Translations under genes and position numbers: made by a program
Source: Miscanthus floridulus
Taxonomy: Eukaryota > Streptophyta > Magnoliopsida > Poales > Poaceae
DNA: 64,000 nucleotides
Assembly (NCBI RefSeq): GCF_019320115.1
Contig: NC_089587.1
Location: forward strand, 85,569,410-85,633,409
Direction: 5' to 3'
The notes under the pieces: model-generated
Told to the model about the DNA's origin: nothing
Database searches by the model: none
Seen by the model: the letters and a program-made list of their open reading frames with translations, nothing else
Shown: piece after piece, positions 11,101-22,240 of the stretch
Layout: each line of letters opens with the position of its first letter
How positions within the stretch are numbered: position 1 is the first letter of the stretch

Positions 11101-11458
11101 AAGGACCCTTCAGGCTGAGAGCGATGAGCATGAGCTTCTGCAAGCTACGGTCGGGGTGGTCCTTGATGCCCTGAAGATGGTGGAGCTAGTGGAGACCAGC
11201 CCACTCGTGGCTCGTGCCGCAGGTATCACGGCGCGGGTGGGCCAACTTGAGGAAGATGCCTTTTGTGCTGGGATCACCCAAGCCTTTGTTGTCGCCCATT
11301 CTCATTATGATTGGGAGATCAATTTGAGGGTGATGAGTCAAGGCTTCATGCCTGTTTATGAAGATCCTGAGCTAGATGAGATGGAGAAGGTGGTGACACC
11401 TCTTGCGCGGGACCTGGTGGACAGATTGAAAGAAGCAGTTCTCCCTTCGTGGAAGTAG
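8169..11458 (+). pseudogene. Antisense 'putative gypsy-type transposon' gene of Gypsy-1
   Basis: The function of this family is unknown. Probable exons are 8169-9077, about 9148-9773, 9848-10544 and 10622-11458, with GT/AG borders (donors at 9078, 9774 and 10545; the acceptor CTTCTTCTTCTTCAG ends at 10621), giving about 1,020 codons. Exon 1 holds the globular domain, including YEVELQYLTPNRVQHMAAFV and later the SNKGWH block. This looks like the grass domain called 'putative gypsy-type transposon' (PF04195 in my recollection). Exon 2 has a Lys/Arg patch followed by 11 consecutive Asp (9322-9358 region) and short VEGSGSG repeats. Exon 3 is Ala/Val/Pro-rich. Exon 4 is a charged coiled-coil segment with a conserved-looking C-terminus. 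In-frame stops occur at about 8649, 8745, 9241, 10135, 10542, 10647 and further on. Most are TAG where CAG is expected, or TGA where CGA is expected, so the copy is dead by point decay rather than rearrangement. The gene converges on pol across a 3.2-kb spacer. Confidence 0.8.
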
Positions 11459-14400
11459 TCAGTCGAATGAACAAGATTTATATGTAATATGTGAACAAGT
11501 GTCAGTTCTTTTGAGTCTGGAAGCAATTTCATGATTTTGCTTCATAATTTTGTTTTGTTAGATTTCACCTTCTTCTCGTAGCCGTCTGGTCGTTTGGTTT
11601 TTGCGGTCTTACCAATCTGTTCCCCCGAATCTTGCCACTGGTCTTGACACAAGGAGGGAAACTGATGTAATGATTGTTTCGAAAAGAAGAAGGGAGGTAG
11701 CCATACCTTAACCAGCCCCTGAGTAAGGTCCGACCCCCTGCATTTGCTGGGGTCGGGTGTTACTAGAGATCGGAACATTCAGATGGAATCCCATTCTGTG
11801 GTTTTTGTGACAGGGTCGGCGAAGTCCTTGGATGGCGTCGCACTATTCCCTACCCTGCCTTCCAACAAAACTCCCCAAATGGGATTCTATGGGCTCGGCA
11901 AGGGAGGGCCTTTGAACCTGTGTCCCTGTATTGAGCGGCTCGAACCCCTAGGCCTTGTCAGGGTCTGATAGGGGTCGGCCATAATATGCGTGTTACCCTA
12001 TCCTCGATTTTTGCAATTGGAGGGCTGAGTAAGCGACACTTGCCTCGATGGCTCGAGTATCGCGCTCAATGAGCTCGCTAATGGGTATGTTCGTATGGAA
12101 TCTAGGTCCATCATTTGCTGATGGGGTCGGCATAGCCTTCTGGTGGCACTCCACAACTTCTTAACCTGCCTCCCAGTAGATGCTCGAGCCGTTCGATAGG
12201 CTCAGGTGGCCCGATGGCCTCTCCTCGATGGAGATTCTGTGGGTTTGGCTCGGGGTTAGAATCGAACGAGAAAAGGTTGAGACATCCCTGTCTGCTTCTG
12301 AGCGGGGTCAGGCAGGGCCACTGGGCTTGTCTTAGTTATTTCTCCCTGGCTCTATTTGGCATGAGGCGGCCTCAAGCCCTTCACGGGCCAACCTTCGAAC
12401 CTCGTCCTGCTGCCACCCATGTCGAATGAGGCGACGACCGTTTCGTGACACGACACGAAGCGTTGGGATGCAACGTTTTGCATATGTAATGTTTGAATGT
12501 ATAATTTAATCGAAATAAGGGCGGGGTCGATAACGTTACCTTGGTAGCACAAGTGACAGGAAGCTCCTACTAGATGTGTTTGAGACAGGTTTCTGGGTCT
12601 GATGTTTCCGACGAGGCCAGCGTAAACTGCATAAGTATTGCTAGTTCTGTTTTTGTGATTGATTTTTAAGCGACCTGCCAGCTTCCCCCTTGAAGGGAGG
12701 GACTCTACAGGTGGACCCCTCTAGAGTCCTTTTAGGAAGGTGGGAGCCAAGGCTAGCAGTGTGAGGAATTATGAATGTGATTATGCCGATGAACCAAAAA
12801 GACTCCGCAGCCGACGGAGCGTAGGGCCCGGTGGTTTGCCCAGTTGCATTCACCATTAAATTCCCACACGCCGTGCCCCATTGATTTCCCAAACGTAAGG
12901 AGGGATTGGGCTAAGAGGGTGTTTAAACAAACATGCGCCCTCGGCAGCCCCCGAGCGATGTCCGTGTCCCTGCCGTTGCTGGGGTCGAAAGCTCAGTAAA
13001 AAATTCAATACTCAAAGTAAATAAACAAGGGTGCTTATCTTACGGCCGATCATTTGTTGTTTTGCTTGGGCCGACCGATTGACCTAGGGGGGGCCGTTGG
13101 GCCTCCCTCCGGATGGAGGTTCCATTGTTGGATCATCCCTGGTCCTGCCTGGGGAAGCGGAGAGTCGCCTGTAGGTGAGTGTGCCCCGGCTCTTGCGTCC
13201 AGGGCACGTTAGTGGTGGGCCATGCCCGGGTGATGTTCTGGCTTACCAGGCGGCATCCCATCGATCTGAGCGCGTCCCGTCGTTTCCGGCGCGTCACCTC
13301 AGATTCCTGTCGGCATTGATTTCGCATTTGTATTGAATAGGAGAAGGCAGAGATCTTTTTGGCTGAACCTTTCACCTTTCCTCAGTTGCTGAGCCCCTTC
13401 TTTAAATAGGGGGGGGGAAAGAGTTTTCATCCCACCTCCTTGCCAACCTCTGAGCCGCCACCCCTTTTCCTCGTTCCTTTCCACCAAATGCCTTGGTTCC
13501 TAAGTAAGAGAGGGTGATGCTAGGGGGAGAGAAAACTCACAGATCCGCTCATGAATCTGGAGCATGATGTTGAGCCGGAGGTCATCCAACGTAGATGAAA
13601 TGGTGCGAGCCGCCCTTGCTGAGGAGTCACTGTTGCTGAAGGAGAAGGAGCGCTGGAGGGCGCCGTACGTTGTCGACTTTGCCATCATTCGCTGTATCCC
13701 TCCTTTGGCGGGAGGCGTTTCCTGCCCTGACGCCATTGTCAGGGTTGCGGCTGACGACGATGGCGTAGTCCCTAGATGCCCCGGCAGAGGCATCGCTGTT
13801 GGGGTTGCGGCTGACGATGATGTCGTAGTCCCTGGACGCCCCAGCGGAGGTGTCACTGTCGGGGTTGCGGCTGACGATGATGTCATAGTCCCTGGACGCC
13901 CCGACGGAGGCGCTGCATTTGCCTGCATGGAGCTCAACACTGCAGGTGACAGCGCCTTCGAGGACCCCGTGAAGTGGTAGGACGCCACCAATGGAGAGCA
14001 TGGTGTGGCGGCCGTAGTAGACGCACTGGCCCGTGTACATGCCCCGGGCGTTGCCGATGGAGAGCATGGCACGACAACCGCAGCAGTACTTGTAGTAAAG
14101 CTAGGAAGAGACGGTAATTGAATAAATTTGTGGGGGAGCCCCTAAGTAAACAGTCCTCTAAATTTACAAGTATATTAGTCCTTTTTGTAATGAAATCACT
14201 TTGTAAGTGGCGAATTTGTGCAAAAATGAACAAATTTTCATCTTTTGTTACGGCAAACGACCTTTCCTCTTTCTGTAAAAAAGGTTTTCGTGTCCTCCGA
14301 CCCTTCCCATGGTTTAAGTCATAAGAAACTAGGAGTGCGGGCGAATTAATTCTGATCGCGCTGGTGAGCAAAGAGGTTGCAACCTCTAGGGCGTGGATCT

Positions 14401-14650
14401 CCCGCAGTCCTACCAGTTATATTCAGAATTTGTTCCTGAAATCTTAGTCCTTAGGACTTTTTTATGAGAAGAACGAAAAACTTAGAGAATGTTTGTAAAT
14501 ACAACACAGGAAGTTTTTGCAAGCATACTTGTATTATTCATGTCAGCCCCCAAGTGAGGTCTGACCCCTCGCAATTTGCAGGGGTCGGATGTTACTAAGG
14601 ATCAAGGTTTCATAATGACAAAAACTGATAAGGAAGAAACATGTGTTTAT
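11459..14650. other. Spacer between the two convergent genes of Gypsy-1
   Basis: No domain is recognisable. A related block (GGGGTCGG-GTGTTACTA-AGATC type) occurs near both ends, at 11714-11770 and 14544-14606. The equivalent spacer of the second element is expanded by tandem repeats at 25314-28838. The middle holds a TATTTAAAG motif near 13400 (minus strand) and a 60-bp coding-like minisatellite at 13741-13920. Frames on both strands around 13500-14070 are open, but their composition follows the repeat. Confidence 0.6.
13741..13920. repeat. Three tandem copies of a 60-bp unit
   Basis: Units start at 13741, 13801 and 13861 with (G/A)GGGTTGCGGCTGACGA. The period is exactly 60 bp and keeps the plus-strand frame 13564-13980 open, giving a 20-residue repeat with the motif GVAADDDVVVPGRP. 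The minus strand gives a Ser/Ala/Thr/Pro-rich repeat instead. Confidence 0.85.
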
Positions 14651-16168
14651 TTAAGGGAAAAAACGACGTAGCTGCTCAATGTTCTAGGTGTTGGTGAAGA
14701 CCTCGCCGTTGATGGTTTTCAACCTATAGGCGCCTGGGCGAAGTACTTCCATGATGACATAGGGCCCTTCCTAGGGCGGGGAGAGTTTGTGGTGGCCCTT
14801 GTTGCTCTGGACAAGGCGGAGGACGAGGTCCCCGACGTTGAAGGCTCGACCCCGCACCCATCGACTGTGGTACCATCGCAATGCCTGCTGGTACTTAGCC
14901 AAACGGAGGAGGGCGATGTCGCGGGCTTTGTCTAGCTGGTCCATGGCGTCTTGGTGAGATGCCTCGGCCCCCTGTTCATCATATGCTCTGATTCTTGGTG
15001 TTCCATAGTCAAGGTCCGTTGGGAGAACGGCCTCAAAACCGTAGACTATGAAGAAGGGTGTGTAGCTAGTGGCTCGGCTAGGAGTTGTCCTCAGGCTCCA
15101 AAGTATGGCCAGAAGCTCAGCAAGCCAGCGCGCGCCAAACTTGTTCAACCAGTTGAAAATTCTTGGCTTAAGGCCTTGCAGGATCATGCTGTTTGCGCGC
15201 TCGACCTACTCGTTCGTCCGAGGGTGTGCGACGGCTGCCCAATCGTTCCAGATGTGTTGTTCATCGCAAAATCGAATGAATTTCCTACCGGTGAACTGCG
15301 TGCCATTGTCTATGATGATGGAGTTCGGTACTCCAAAGCGATGGATGATGTCGAGGAAGAATAGCACAGCTTGCTCGGATTTGATCGTGGATATTGGTTG
15401 AGCTTCAATCTATTTTGTAAACTTGTCTATGGTGACAAGCAGGTGGGTGAAGCCCCCGGGCGCCTTTTTGAGTGGCCCAACCAGGTCGAGCCCCCAGACC
15501 ATGAAGGGCCACGTGATGGGGATCATCTAGAGTGCCTGGGCCAAGAGGTGAGTTTGCCGATCATAGTACTGACAGCCTTCGCAGGTGCGTACAATTTGCT
15601 CAGCATCGGCTACTACGGTGGGCCAATAGAAGCCTTGTCGGAACGCATTCCCAACCAAGGTCCTTGGTGCAGCATGATGACCGCAGACTCCACCGTGGAT
15701 ATCGCTTAGCAGAAGTTTTCCCTGTTCGCTAGGGACATAGAATTGCAGGATCCCAATATGACTTTGTTTGTAGAGTTCGCCCTCTACAAGAATGAAGGAC
15801 TTGGCGTGGTGCATGAGCCGTTGGGCTTCCGTCTTGTCTGCTGGTAGTATGTCGCGGAGGTGGTAGTCGAGGTAAAGCATTCTCCAGTCGTCGGGAGGGT
15901 CGGACTCCGCTGCTGGGTCCTCTTCAAGCTCCATAACCTTGGGGTCAGGCGGAGCAGTTGGCGGATCAGCCCCTGGGGTTAGACTAGATGGGCCATCATT
16001 GGCTTGTTTCGACACTGCGTAGCATACCAAGGGTTTGTGTTGATCGCTGGAAAAGACGCCTGCCGGGACTGGCTCTTGGCCGGACGCTGCTTTTGTGAGC
16101 ATGTCGGCTACTTCATTGAGGCGCCTTAGGATGTGATTGAGTTCGAGGCCGTCGAATCTGTCCTCCAA
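14651..16168 (-). pseudogene. Integrase region of Gypsy-1
   Basis: The N-terminal zinc-binding module shows the HH and CC pairs (CGHH around 15680 and TCEGCQYY around 15590). The core keeps the first Asp in VWGLDLVGP (about 15485), the second in IIDNGTQF (about 15305) and the Glu in the VERAN block (about 15205), so all three catalytic positions are visible. The C-terminal part includes RTTPSRATSYTPFFIVYG and the end block NIEQLRRFFP. In-frame TAG codons precede IEAQ, VERAN and NIEQ. A 213-codon stretch (15527-16168) and a 138-codon stretch (14771-15187) are uninterrupted. No chromodomain follows. Confidence 0.88.
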
Positions 16169-16171
16169 CCG

Positions 16172-16820
16172 TCAGACTTCTTGATAGTATGCCTCCATCT
16201 TGGCATCATGGCAGCATGACTCCTTCATGACCTGGTTGACGACCAGCTGGGAGTCGCCCCTGACGTCAAGGCGTCGGATGCCCAGCTCAATGGCGATTCG
16301 TAGGCCATTGATGAGCGCTTCGTATTCTATAGTATTGTTTGATGAGGGGAAATGGAGCCGAACCATGTACCTCATGCAGACCCGAGGGGAGATACAAAAA
16401 CTAGTCCTGCTCCGGCGCCCTTCTTCATTAGTGATCTATCGAAGTACATTGTCCAGTACTCTTGATTGACGACTGCTGGTGGCATCTGGACCTCGGTCCA
16501 CTCTGTGATGAAGTTAGCCAGTACCTGAGATTTGATCGCTGTTCGGGGGGCATAAGAAATGCCCTAATCCATCAGCTCGAGTGCCCACTTTGCGGTTCTT
16601 CCCATAGCGTCCTGGCTACGGATGACCTCGCCAAGGGGGAACGATGTCACTACTGTCATAGGGTGTGACTCGAAGTAGTGGCATAGCTTCCTCTTGGTGA
16701 TGAGGACGGTGTATAGGAGTTTCTAGATTTGGCAGTAGCAGGTTTTGGAGTCGGATAATACCTCACTGATGAAATATACAGGGCACTGCACCCTGAAGGC
16801 GTGCCCCACTTCTTCCCGCT
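16172..16820 (-). pseudogene. RNase H region of Gypsy-1
   Basis: The first catalytic Asp lies in a YFDRS block (about 16430) where family members usually have FDGS. The later blocks EYEALINGLRIA and LDVRGDSQLV are clear (16230-16340). Reading frame is lost between 16380 and 16820 by stops and a shift. It would remove the RNA template during reverse transcription. Confidence 0.8.
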
Positions 16821-16826
16821 CTACTA

Positions 16827-17756
16827 CTAAGGCGGCGCTAACCACTTGCGTGGTGGCCATGATATATAGGAGGGATTCTCCGTTGCTTGGAGGGACCAGA
16901 ACCAGATTTTAGTTAGAAATTGCTTAACCATGTCAAGCGCTTCCTGAGCCTCGGCTATCCACTCAAAGCAGTTGGATTTCTTTAGGAGTCGATAAAGGGG
17001 GAGTCCCCGTTTGTCGAGGCATGAAATGAATCGGCTGAGGGCGGCAAGGCACCCTATGATCCGCTGAACCCCCTTTATGTTTTGGATCAGGCCCATCTTT
17101 GTGATGGCTGATATCTTCTCTAGGTTGGCTTCGATGCCATGCTCGGAGACAATAAAGCCAAGCAGCATGCCCCTTGGGACCTCGAAAACACATTTTTTGG
17201 GATTGAGTTTGATGTCGTTTGCCCGGAGTTTTGCAAAGGTTTGTTCAAGGTCGGTGACAAGGTGGTCAGCTCGCTGGTAAGTTGACTAGCGTTCTTTAGA
17301 CCGAACGACATCGAAATGTAGCAGAACGATCCGAAGGGGGTGATAAAAGAAGTCGCGAGCTGGTCGGACTCTTTCATCATGATTTGGTGGTAGCCAGAGT
17401 ATGCGTCAAGGAAGCAGAGGGTTTCACACCCTAAGTTGAATCAACTATTTGGTCTATTCATGGTAAAGGAAACAGATCCTTGGGACATGCCTTGTTGAGG
17501 CCTGTGTAATTGACATACATTCTCCAATTCCCGCTCTTTTTCGTACAAGAACAGGATTTGCTAACCACTCTGGGTGGTATACTTCCTTAATGAATCCTGC
17601 AGCCAATAGTTTGGCTATCTCCTCATCGATGGCCCTGCGTTTCTCCTCGTCAAAGCGGTGCAGGCATTGCTTCACCGGCTTGGAGCCCGGGTGAATTTTT
17701 AAGGTATGCTCGGCGACCTCCCTTGGGATGCCTAGCATATCCGAGGGTTTCCACAC
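16827..17756 (-). pseudogene. Reverse transcriptase of Gypsy-1 with the active site deleted
   Basis: Entry block PGSKPVKQ near 17690, then KEVYHPEWLANPVLVRK (about 17550), LATSFITPFGSFCY (about 17340) and, after the gap, LLGFIVSEHGIEAN (about 17150) and AALSRFIS (about 17040). At about 17283-17292 the sequence jumps from the TYQR block straight to the ADHLV block. The intervening segment, which in this family carries the YxDD metal-binding motif, is absent, and a frame change lies next to the gap. A further frameshift lies near 17450. The enzyme could not have worked from this copy. Confidence 0.82.
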
Positions 17757-17799
17757 AAAGATGTCTTTGTTATCATGGAGGAAGTCGATGAGCGTGCTT

Positions 17800-18420
17800 T
17801 CCTATTCGGAGGAGAGTGCGGTCCCGATACAGACTTTTTTGCCCTCGGAGTTGCTAGGGTCCAAGAGGACCTCCTTAGAGCCTTCTACCGATTCGAACGA
17901 CCCGGTTGATTTCTTGGTGTCGAGCGTTTTTTTGGCAACCTCCTCCTTGAGGGTGGCGAGTTCCTTGGAGGCGATGACTGCGGATGCATGACCGTAGCAT
18001 TCGACTTCGCACTCGTAAGCGTGCTGGAAGGAGGTGCCGATGGTGATGACCCCGCGGGGGCCCGTCATCTTCAGCTTAAGGTACGTATAGTTGGGGATGA
18101 CCATGAACTTCGCATAGCATGGTCATCCTAGGATGGCGTGGAAAGTCCCTGAGAACCCCACTACATCGAAGGTGAGGGTCTCAGTCCAGTAATTGGACCG
18201 ATCCCCGAAAGTGATGGGCATATCGATCTGCCCTAGTGGCATGGCTTGCCTACCAGGCACGACACCGTGGAAAGGCGCTCGGATGGGATGGAGGTTCGTT
18301 CAGTCGACGCCCATCTCATCGAGCGTCTTGGCATACATGATGTTGAGGCTGCCTCCGTCCATTAGTACTTTCATGAGCCACTTTGGACCGACAATCAGAT
18401 CGACGACAAGCGGGTACCTT
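17800..18420 (-). pseudogene. Aspartic protease region of Gypsy-1
   Basis: The retropepsin-like active site appears as MDGGSLNIMYAKTLDEMG (18349-18300), with a residue apparently lost after the GGS. Downstream is the block NYTYLKLKM-GPRGVITIGTSF (about 18090) and a stretch ending in GTALSSE followed by a stop at about 17800. The protease would process the polyprotein. The reading frame is broken between 18300 and 18104. Confidence 0.75.
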
Positions 18421-20643
18421 CCCGGGTGTGGGACAACATCCGGATGGTCGGTTCGGTCGAAGGTTATGGTGGATTCTGACCACCGGAGGAAGGCAGGCGT
18501 GGCTGGTCCGGTAGTATAGACCTCGCGGCGTGCGACCTTTTGGCGGTGCTTGGAGTCATAGGCCATTGATCCTCTGAAGATCATGAGGGCACCGGTCAGC
18601 GTTGGGAAGGCGTCGTCCTTCTTCTCTGCGTCATCTATGGTGGGAACAGGTTCCTTCCCCTGCTCCCCTTTGTGAAGGCCCCCAAACAAGTATTTGCGCA
18701 TGAGGCCGCAATCCTTGTATAGATGCTTGGCCGGGAAGGCGTGGTTTGGGCATGGCCCCTCGAGCATTTTCTCAAAGTGGTTCGGAGTGCCCTCCATGGG
18801 CTTCCGGCCACCTTTGCTGTCGGCAGCAGCCACGAGCAAGTTGTCGCGCCATTGCTTCTTATTTTTCCTTTTGCCAGGACGGTTGGAGGCGCCTTCGCCG
18901 GCGTCCTTGTCCCGCCTCATCTTTCCGTCGGAGCGGTCGAAGATGGCTCCAACTGCCTCCTTTCCAGAGGCATGACTAGTGGCGATGTCCAGGAGTTCCG
19001 TGGTAGTCCATGGGCCCTTGTGTCCTAGCTTGTGGACCAGGGATTCACAGGTTGTCTCGGATAGGAAGGCTCCTGTCACGTCGGCATCAGCAACGTTAGG
19101 GAGCTCGTTGCACTACCGAGAGAAGCACCGGATATACCCGCAGAGGGTTTCATCGGCCTTCTGGCGATAGTTCTTGAGGTCCCACAGGTTTTCGAGGCAT
19201 TTGTACGTGCCCTGGAAGTTGCCCACGAAGATCTCCATCAGATCCGCCCAACTTTGAATGGCGTTGGATGGTAGGTGCTCCAGCCATGCTCACGCCAAAT
19301 CGGCCAAGAACAGCGGGAGATTGCGAATAATGAAATCGTCATCACTCGCACCACTGGCCTGACATGCAAGCCGATAGTCTTCGAGCCAAAGCCCAAGATT
19401 TTTTTCGCTAGAATATTTAGGGATGTTAGTAGGCGGTCGATATCTTATGGGGAACGCAGCGTTGAGGATGTGTCGGCTGAAGGCCTGAGGGCCTAGCAGG
19501 CCAGGGTTTGGGCTTCGGTCCTCGCCGCTATCGTAGCATCCACTGTGTCGAGGATGGTAGCCATGGTGGGCTGCCTCTCCTGTGTCGCCGTGGACGCGCT
19601 TGCGGGTGTTGATGGTGCTGCGCACATCGTGGTCGTGGCCGAGACATTGATGCACCAGGATGGCGGAGGGCTGCCTGCCGCCTAGCGGTGTTTGGTGAAC
19701 AGATGCATCCTTGGTGGGGCGCATCGAGGGTGTTCGCTGGCTGGTGTCGGGCTTGCGTCATCGGGACAACGAACTTTCTGCCTGCTGCGCCACCGCCCGC
19801 TCGAGTAATGTGCGGATTTCTTAGCGGGCGCGGCGATCCTCGGATGTCACGGCCTCTGGTAGGCCATGCAGCAAGGCGGTTGCTGCAGCAATGTTTTGGC
19901 TTGCCCGGGCAAAGTGAGGAAGGGTCCCGTCGTTGGTGAGGATCCTTTGGTGTATGGTGTGGGCCGTGGTGCGCCCCCCCGTCTTTGTGGCGTTCAATCT
20001 CGCGATTGATGTCCGCGTACTCCCAGGCAAGCCCTTGCCCGACCTCATCGATATCTAGCTGACGGGCCCTTAGCTGCTCCATCCTTAGGCGAGATGGGGC
20101 TATTGTCTCTTCCCTAGATCTGTCGTCAGTGTTGTTTGTCGGGGTGACCTCTTCCCTAGAGACACTTTCAACGTGCCCCTCGGGGGTCTGCGCCATGAAG
20201 CATTCCTGGGAAGGGTGGTGGCTCCCAATACTGGAGTCTGAGCTGGAGAACGATCCTGGCTCCTCGTAGAGGAGCCCGTAGAGAGTCTCCATATCATGCT
20301 CAATCATCCCCACAAACTTGCTGTCCGTGGGCGGCTAAACCATACGTAGTGCTAGAAGGTGGCCAACGGTCGTCGCAGCATTGTGGAGACCGAACAGAAA
20401 CGCTATCGGGGCGTTCCATACAGGGTCTTTTAGGGTGATGCAGCACAGGTCCTCCCTGGATAACTAGGGTCCAAAGGAGTCGCCTGGCTGATCCTCAAGC
20501 CTCTAGTGGCTGAGGTTGATAGAAGGGAGAGACTAGGCGGCCATGTGGGTTAGCGCCAGTTCTCCTCCTAGTGTGATGATGAAATCTAGGTTGCCGAAAC
20601 GCACATGTGCGCCTGGGGCCCAACTGATTGCGTGGGTGGCCAT
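18420..20643 (-). pseudogene. gag region of Gypsy-1
   Basis: It starts ATGGCCACCCACGCAATC (20643 downward). The N-terminal third is a low-complexity polar region with TAG stops. The capsid-type core is seen as RHILNAAFPIRYRPPTNIPK and LGLWLEDYRLACQ, then IIRNLPLFLA (19290-19480). A basic and Gly-rich stretch (SNRPGKRKNKKQ, about 18880) precedes the HAFPAKHLYKDCG block (about 18710). It would form the particle that packages the element RNA. The frame changes at about 19525-19720 and 19080-19290. Confidence 0.85.
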
Positions 20644-20671
20644 CTAAGGCCTGATTTGGACCGCGCAAGCA

Positions 20672-20689
20672 CCCCTACCTAGCGTGCCA
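20672..20689 (-). other. Primer-binding-site-like sequence of Gypsy-1
   Basis: Two bases inside the 5' LTR the minus strand reads TGGCACGCTAGGTAGGGG. TGG followed by a GC-rich stretch is the form expected for pairing with a tRNA 3' end. I do not assign the tRNA. Confidence 0.6.
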
Positions 20690-20691
20690 AC

Positions 20692-22235
20692 TGTCAGTGT
20701 TTCGTACAAGCACCGGCAAGTAAATTTATAGTAATGCGTGTTAGGCTCGGATGGTGCGCTAAAGGACACAAGATTTATACTGGTTCGGGCTGAATATCCC
20801 TACGTCCAGTTTGTTGCTGCTCATGTTATTAGCACCGTGAATGATTCATAGTAGGGGATACAAACGATCGAGAGAAGGGCAGGTCCCAAGTCTCTGATGG
20901 AAGGGTCGAAAGGAGGCTAAGAGCTTGGTAGCAGCTTGACTATGTGTGTGTGTCGTGTCGTGTCGTTCGGGCCCCTCTTGTTGGAGGAAGTGCATCCCCT
21001 TTTATAGATGAAGGGGACAGCTTTACAAGGGTGAGGACTTAGGATGCATACTCCACCTAGCCTTGTGGCTCATGTCTACCCAGCTTGATTACCCATTCTG
21101 ATGGGTGTGAAAGGATGATAAGCGCCTACAATACTGTCGATGCCCCTGTAGAATGTCAGGATGTTTGCAGAATACTGTCTTACGTAGGGTATGGGCTACA
21201 GTACAGTGGTTTTGACTTATGAACCTTGCCTAGCCTTGCTTTGCACGCCTTCTGGCTCCTATGAGTCTCTATCAGAGGGATGCGGGGTCAGGGTCCGGAG
21301 TAGCGCTGTGGGCAAGGTCCTTTGATTGGGTGGACCTAAGGGGTCGGGAAGCGAGCGCCGCTCCCTTGGGTCCATAACATGGTGACAGCATGTCCGTCCT
21401 TCGTGGAGATCACAAATCCTTTTCTAGAGTGTAGTGGTTGTCGTATATCTTCATCGAGTTCCGTGTCCTAGAGCTAAAGGCGGTGCCTACAACTCTACAG
21501 GGTGAGGAGCATGCGCCTGCAATACCTTTTGGGCTCTATGGTGCCCGGAAGGGTCTAAAGCACCCGTCCAGTCATTCCCTGGCAGTACCTTTCCTGCTGG
21601 GGTGCAGGGTATGGTCCTTGAAGCCATGGTTGACCCAAACGTCTTGTCTTGCTCTGTACCCATCATCATGAGGGAACGAAGGAGAAGTTATTAGGTAAGA
21701 TGAAACTAGTCTTTGGACATCGAATAGGGCAAGGTTCATCCTCAGTCATCGGGCGAGATAGAGTCCAGTCCTTATCCCTTAGGTGTGATCGAGCCCACCC
21801 CTCGGGTGTCGAGCGAGGCAGAGTCTATCCTCAACCCTCGGGCGAGGCGGAGCTATCCCAAAGGCGTCGGGATAGGCGGAGACTAGCCTTCAACCCTCGG
21901 GCGAGGTGGAGCTGTCCCGAAGGCGTCGGGTGAGGCAGAGACTAGCCTTCAGCCCTCGGGCGAGGCGGAGCTGTCCCAAAGGCGTCAGGCAGAACGGAGG
22001 CTAGCCCTTAGCCCTCGAGCGAGGCGAGGCTGACCCAAAGATGTTGGGTGAGGCAGAGACTAGCCCTTAGCCCTCAGGCGAGGCGGGGCTAGCCTAAAGG
22101 CGTTGGGCGAGACGGAACCAAACTTTCGTCATTCGGGCAAGGAATGTAGCGGCGCCCTTGTCCGTCTAGAAGTTTTTAACGTTCGATGGTTATTGGTTCC
22201 ACCTCTTGGGGTACCCCAGTATTAGGTCCCCGACA
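20692..22235 (-). repeat. 5' LTR of Gypsy-1 (right on this map)
   Basis: It starts TGTCAGTGTTTCGTACAAGC and ends ATTAGGTCCCCGACA, followed by the target duplication GTTAG. It contains the same TATA box (20998-21007, minus strand) and minisatellite (about 21790-22110) as the left LTR. Confidence 0.92.
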
Positions 22236-22240
22236 GTTAG

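Larger units (their letters stand above)
14651..20643 (-). pseudogene. Gypsy-1 gag-pol polyprotein (decayed)
   Basis: One long coding region reads right to left from an ATG at 20643, 48 bases inside the 5' LTR, to a TAA at 14651, about 2,000 codons. Order and motifs: gag core near 19300-19500, protease MDGGS at 18349-18363, reverse transcriptase entry around 17700, RNase H and a zinc-binding HHCC domain, then the integrase core. It supplies all replication functions of the element in principle. In this copy there are many TAG stops, several frameshifts and a deletion of the reverse transcriptase active site. Pieces are listed separately. Confidence 0.9.
5833..22235 (-). mobile_element. Complete 16.4-kb Ty3/Gypsy retrotransposon (Gypsy-1)
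   Basis: Two direct LTRs (5833-7377 and 20692-22235) share TG...CA ends and enclose 13.3 kb. A perfect 5-bp target duplication GTTAG flanks the element at 5828-5832 and 22236-22240. The gag-pol frame runs right to left with the order gag, protease, reverse transcriptase, RNase H, integrase, which makes it Ty3/Gypsy. A primer-binding-like site lies inside the right LTR and a purine tract inside the left LTR, both consistent with minus orientation. A second gene lies on the plus strand between pol and the 3' LTR. The gag-pol family and an antisense gene with the 'putative gypsy-type transposon' domain resemble the Grande/RIRE2 group of grass elements; that lineage assignment is from memory of the families. 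Both genes carry many stops, so this copy is dead. Confidence 0.93.

Noticed and set aside
19528..20313. Possible separate minus-strand gene of 261 codons
   Set aside because: It is the N-terminal low-complexity part of gag, and the second half is in a shifted frame of the same coding region.
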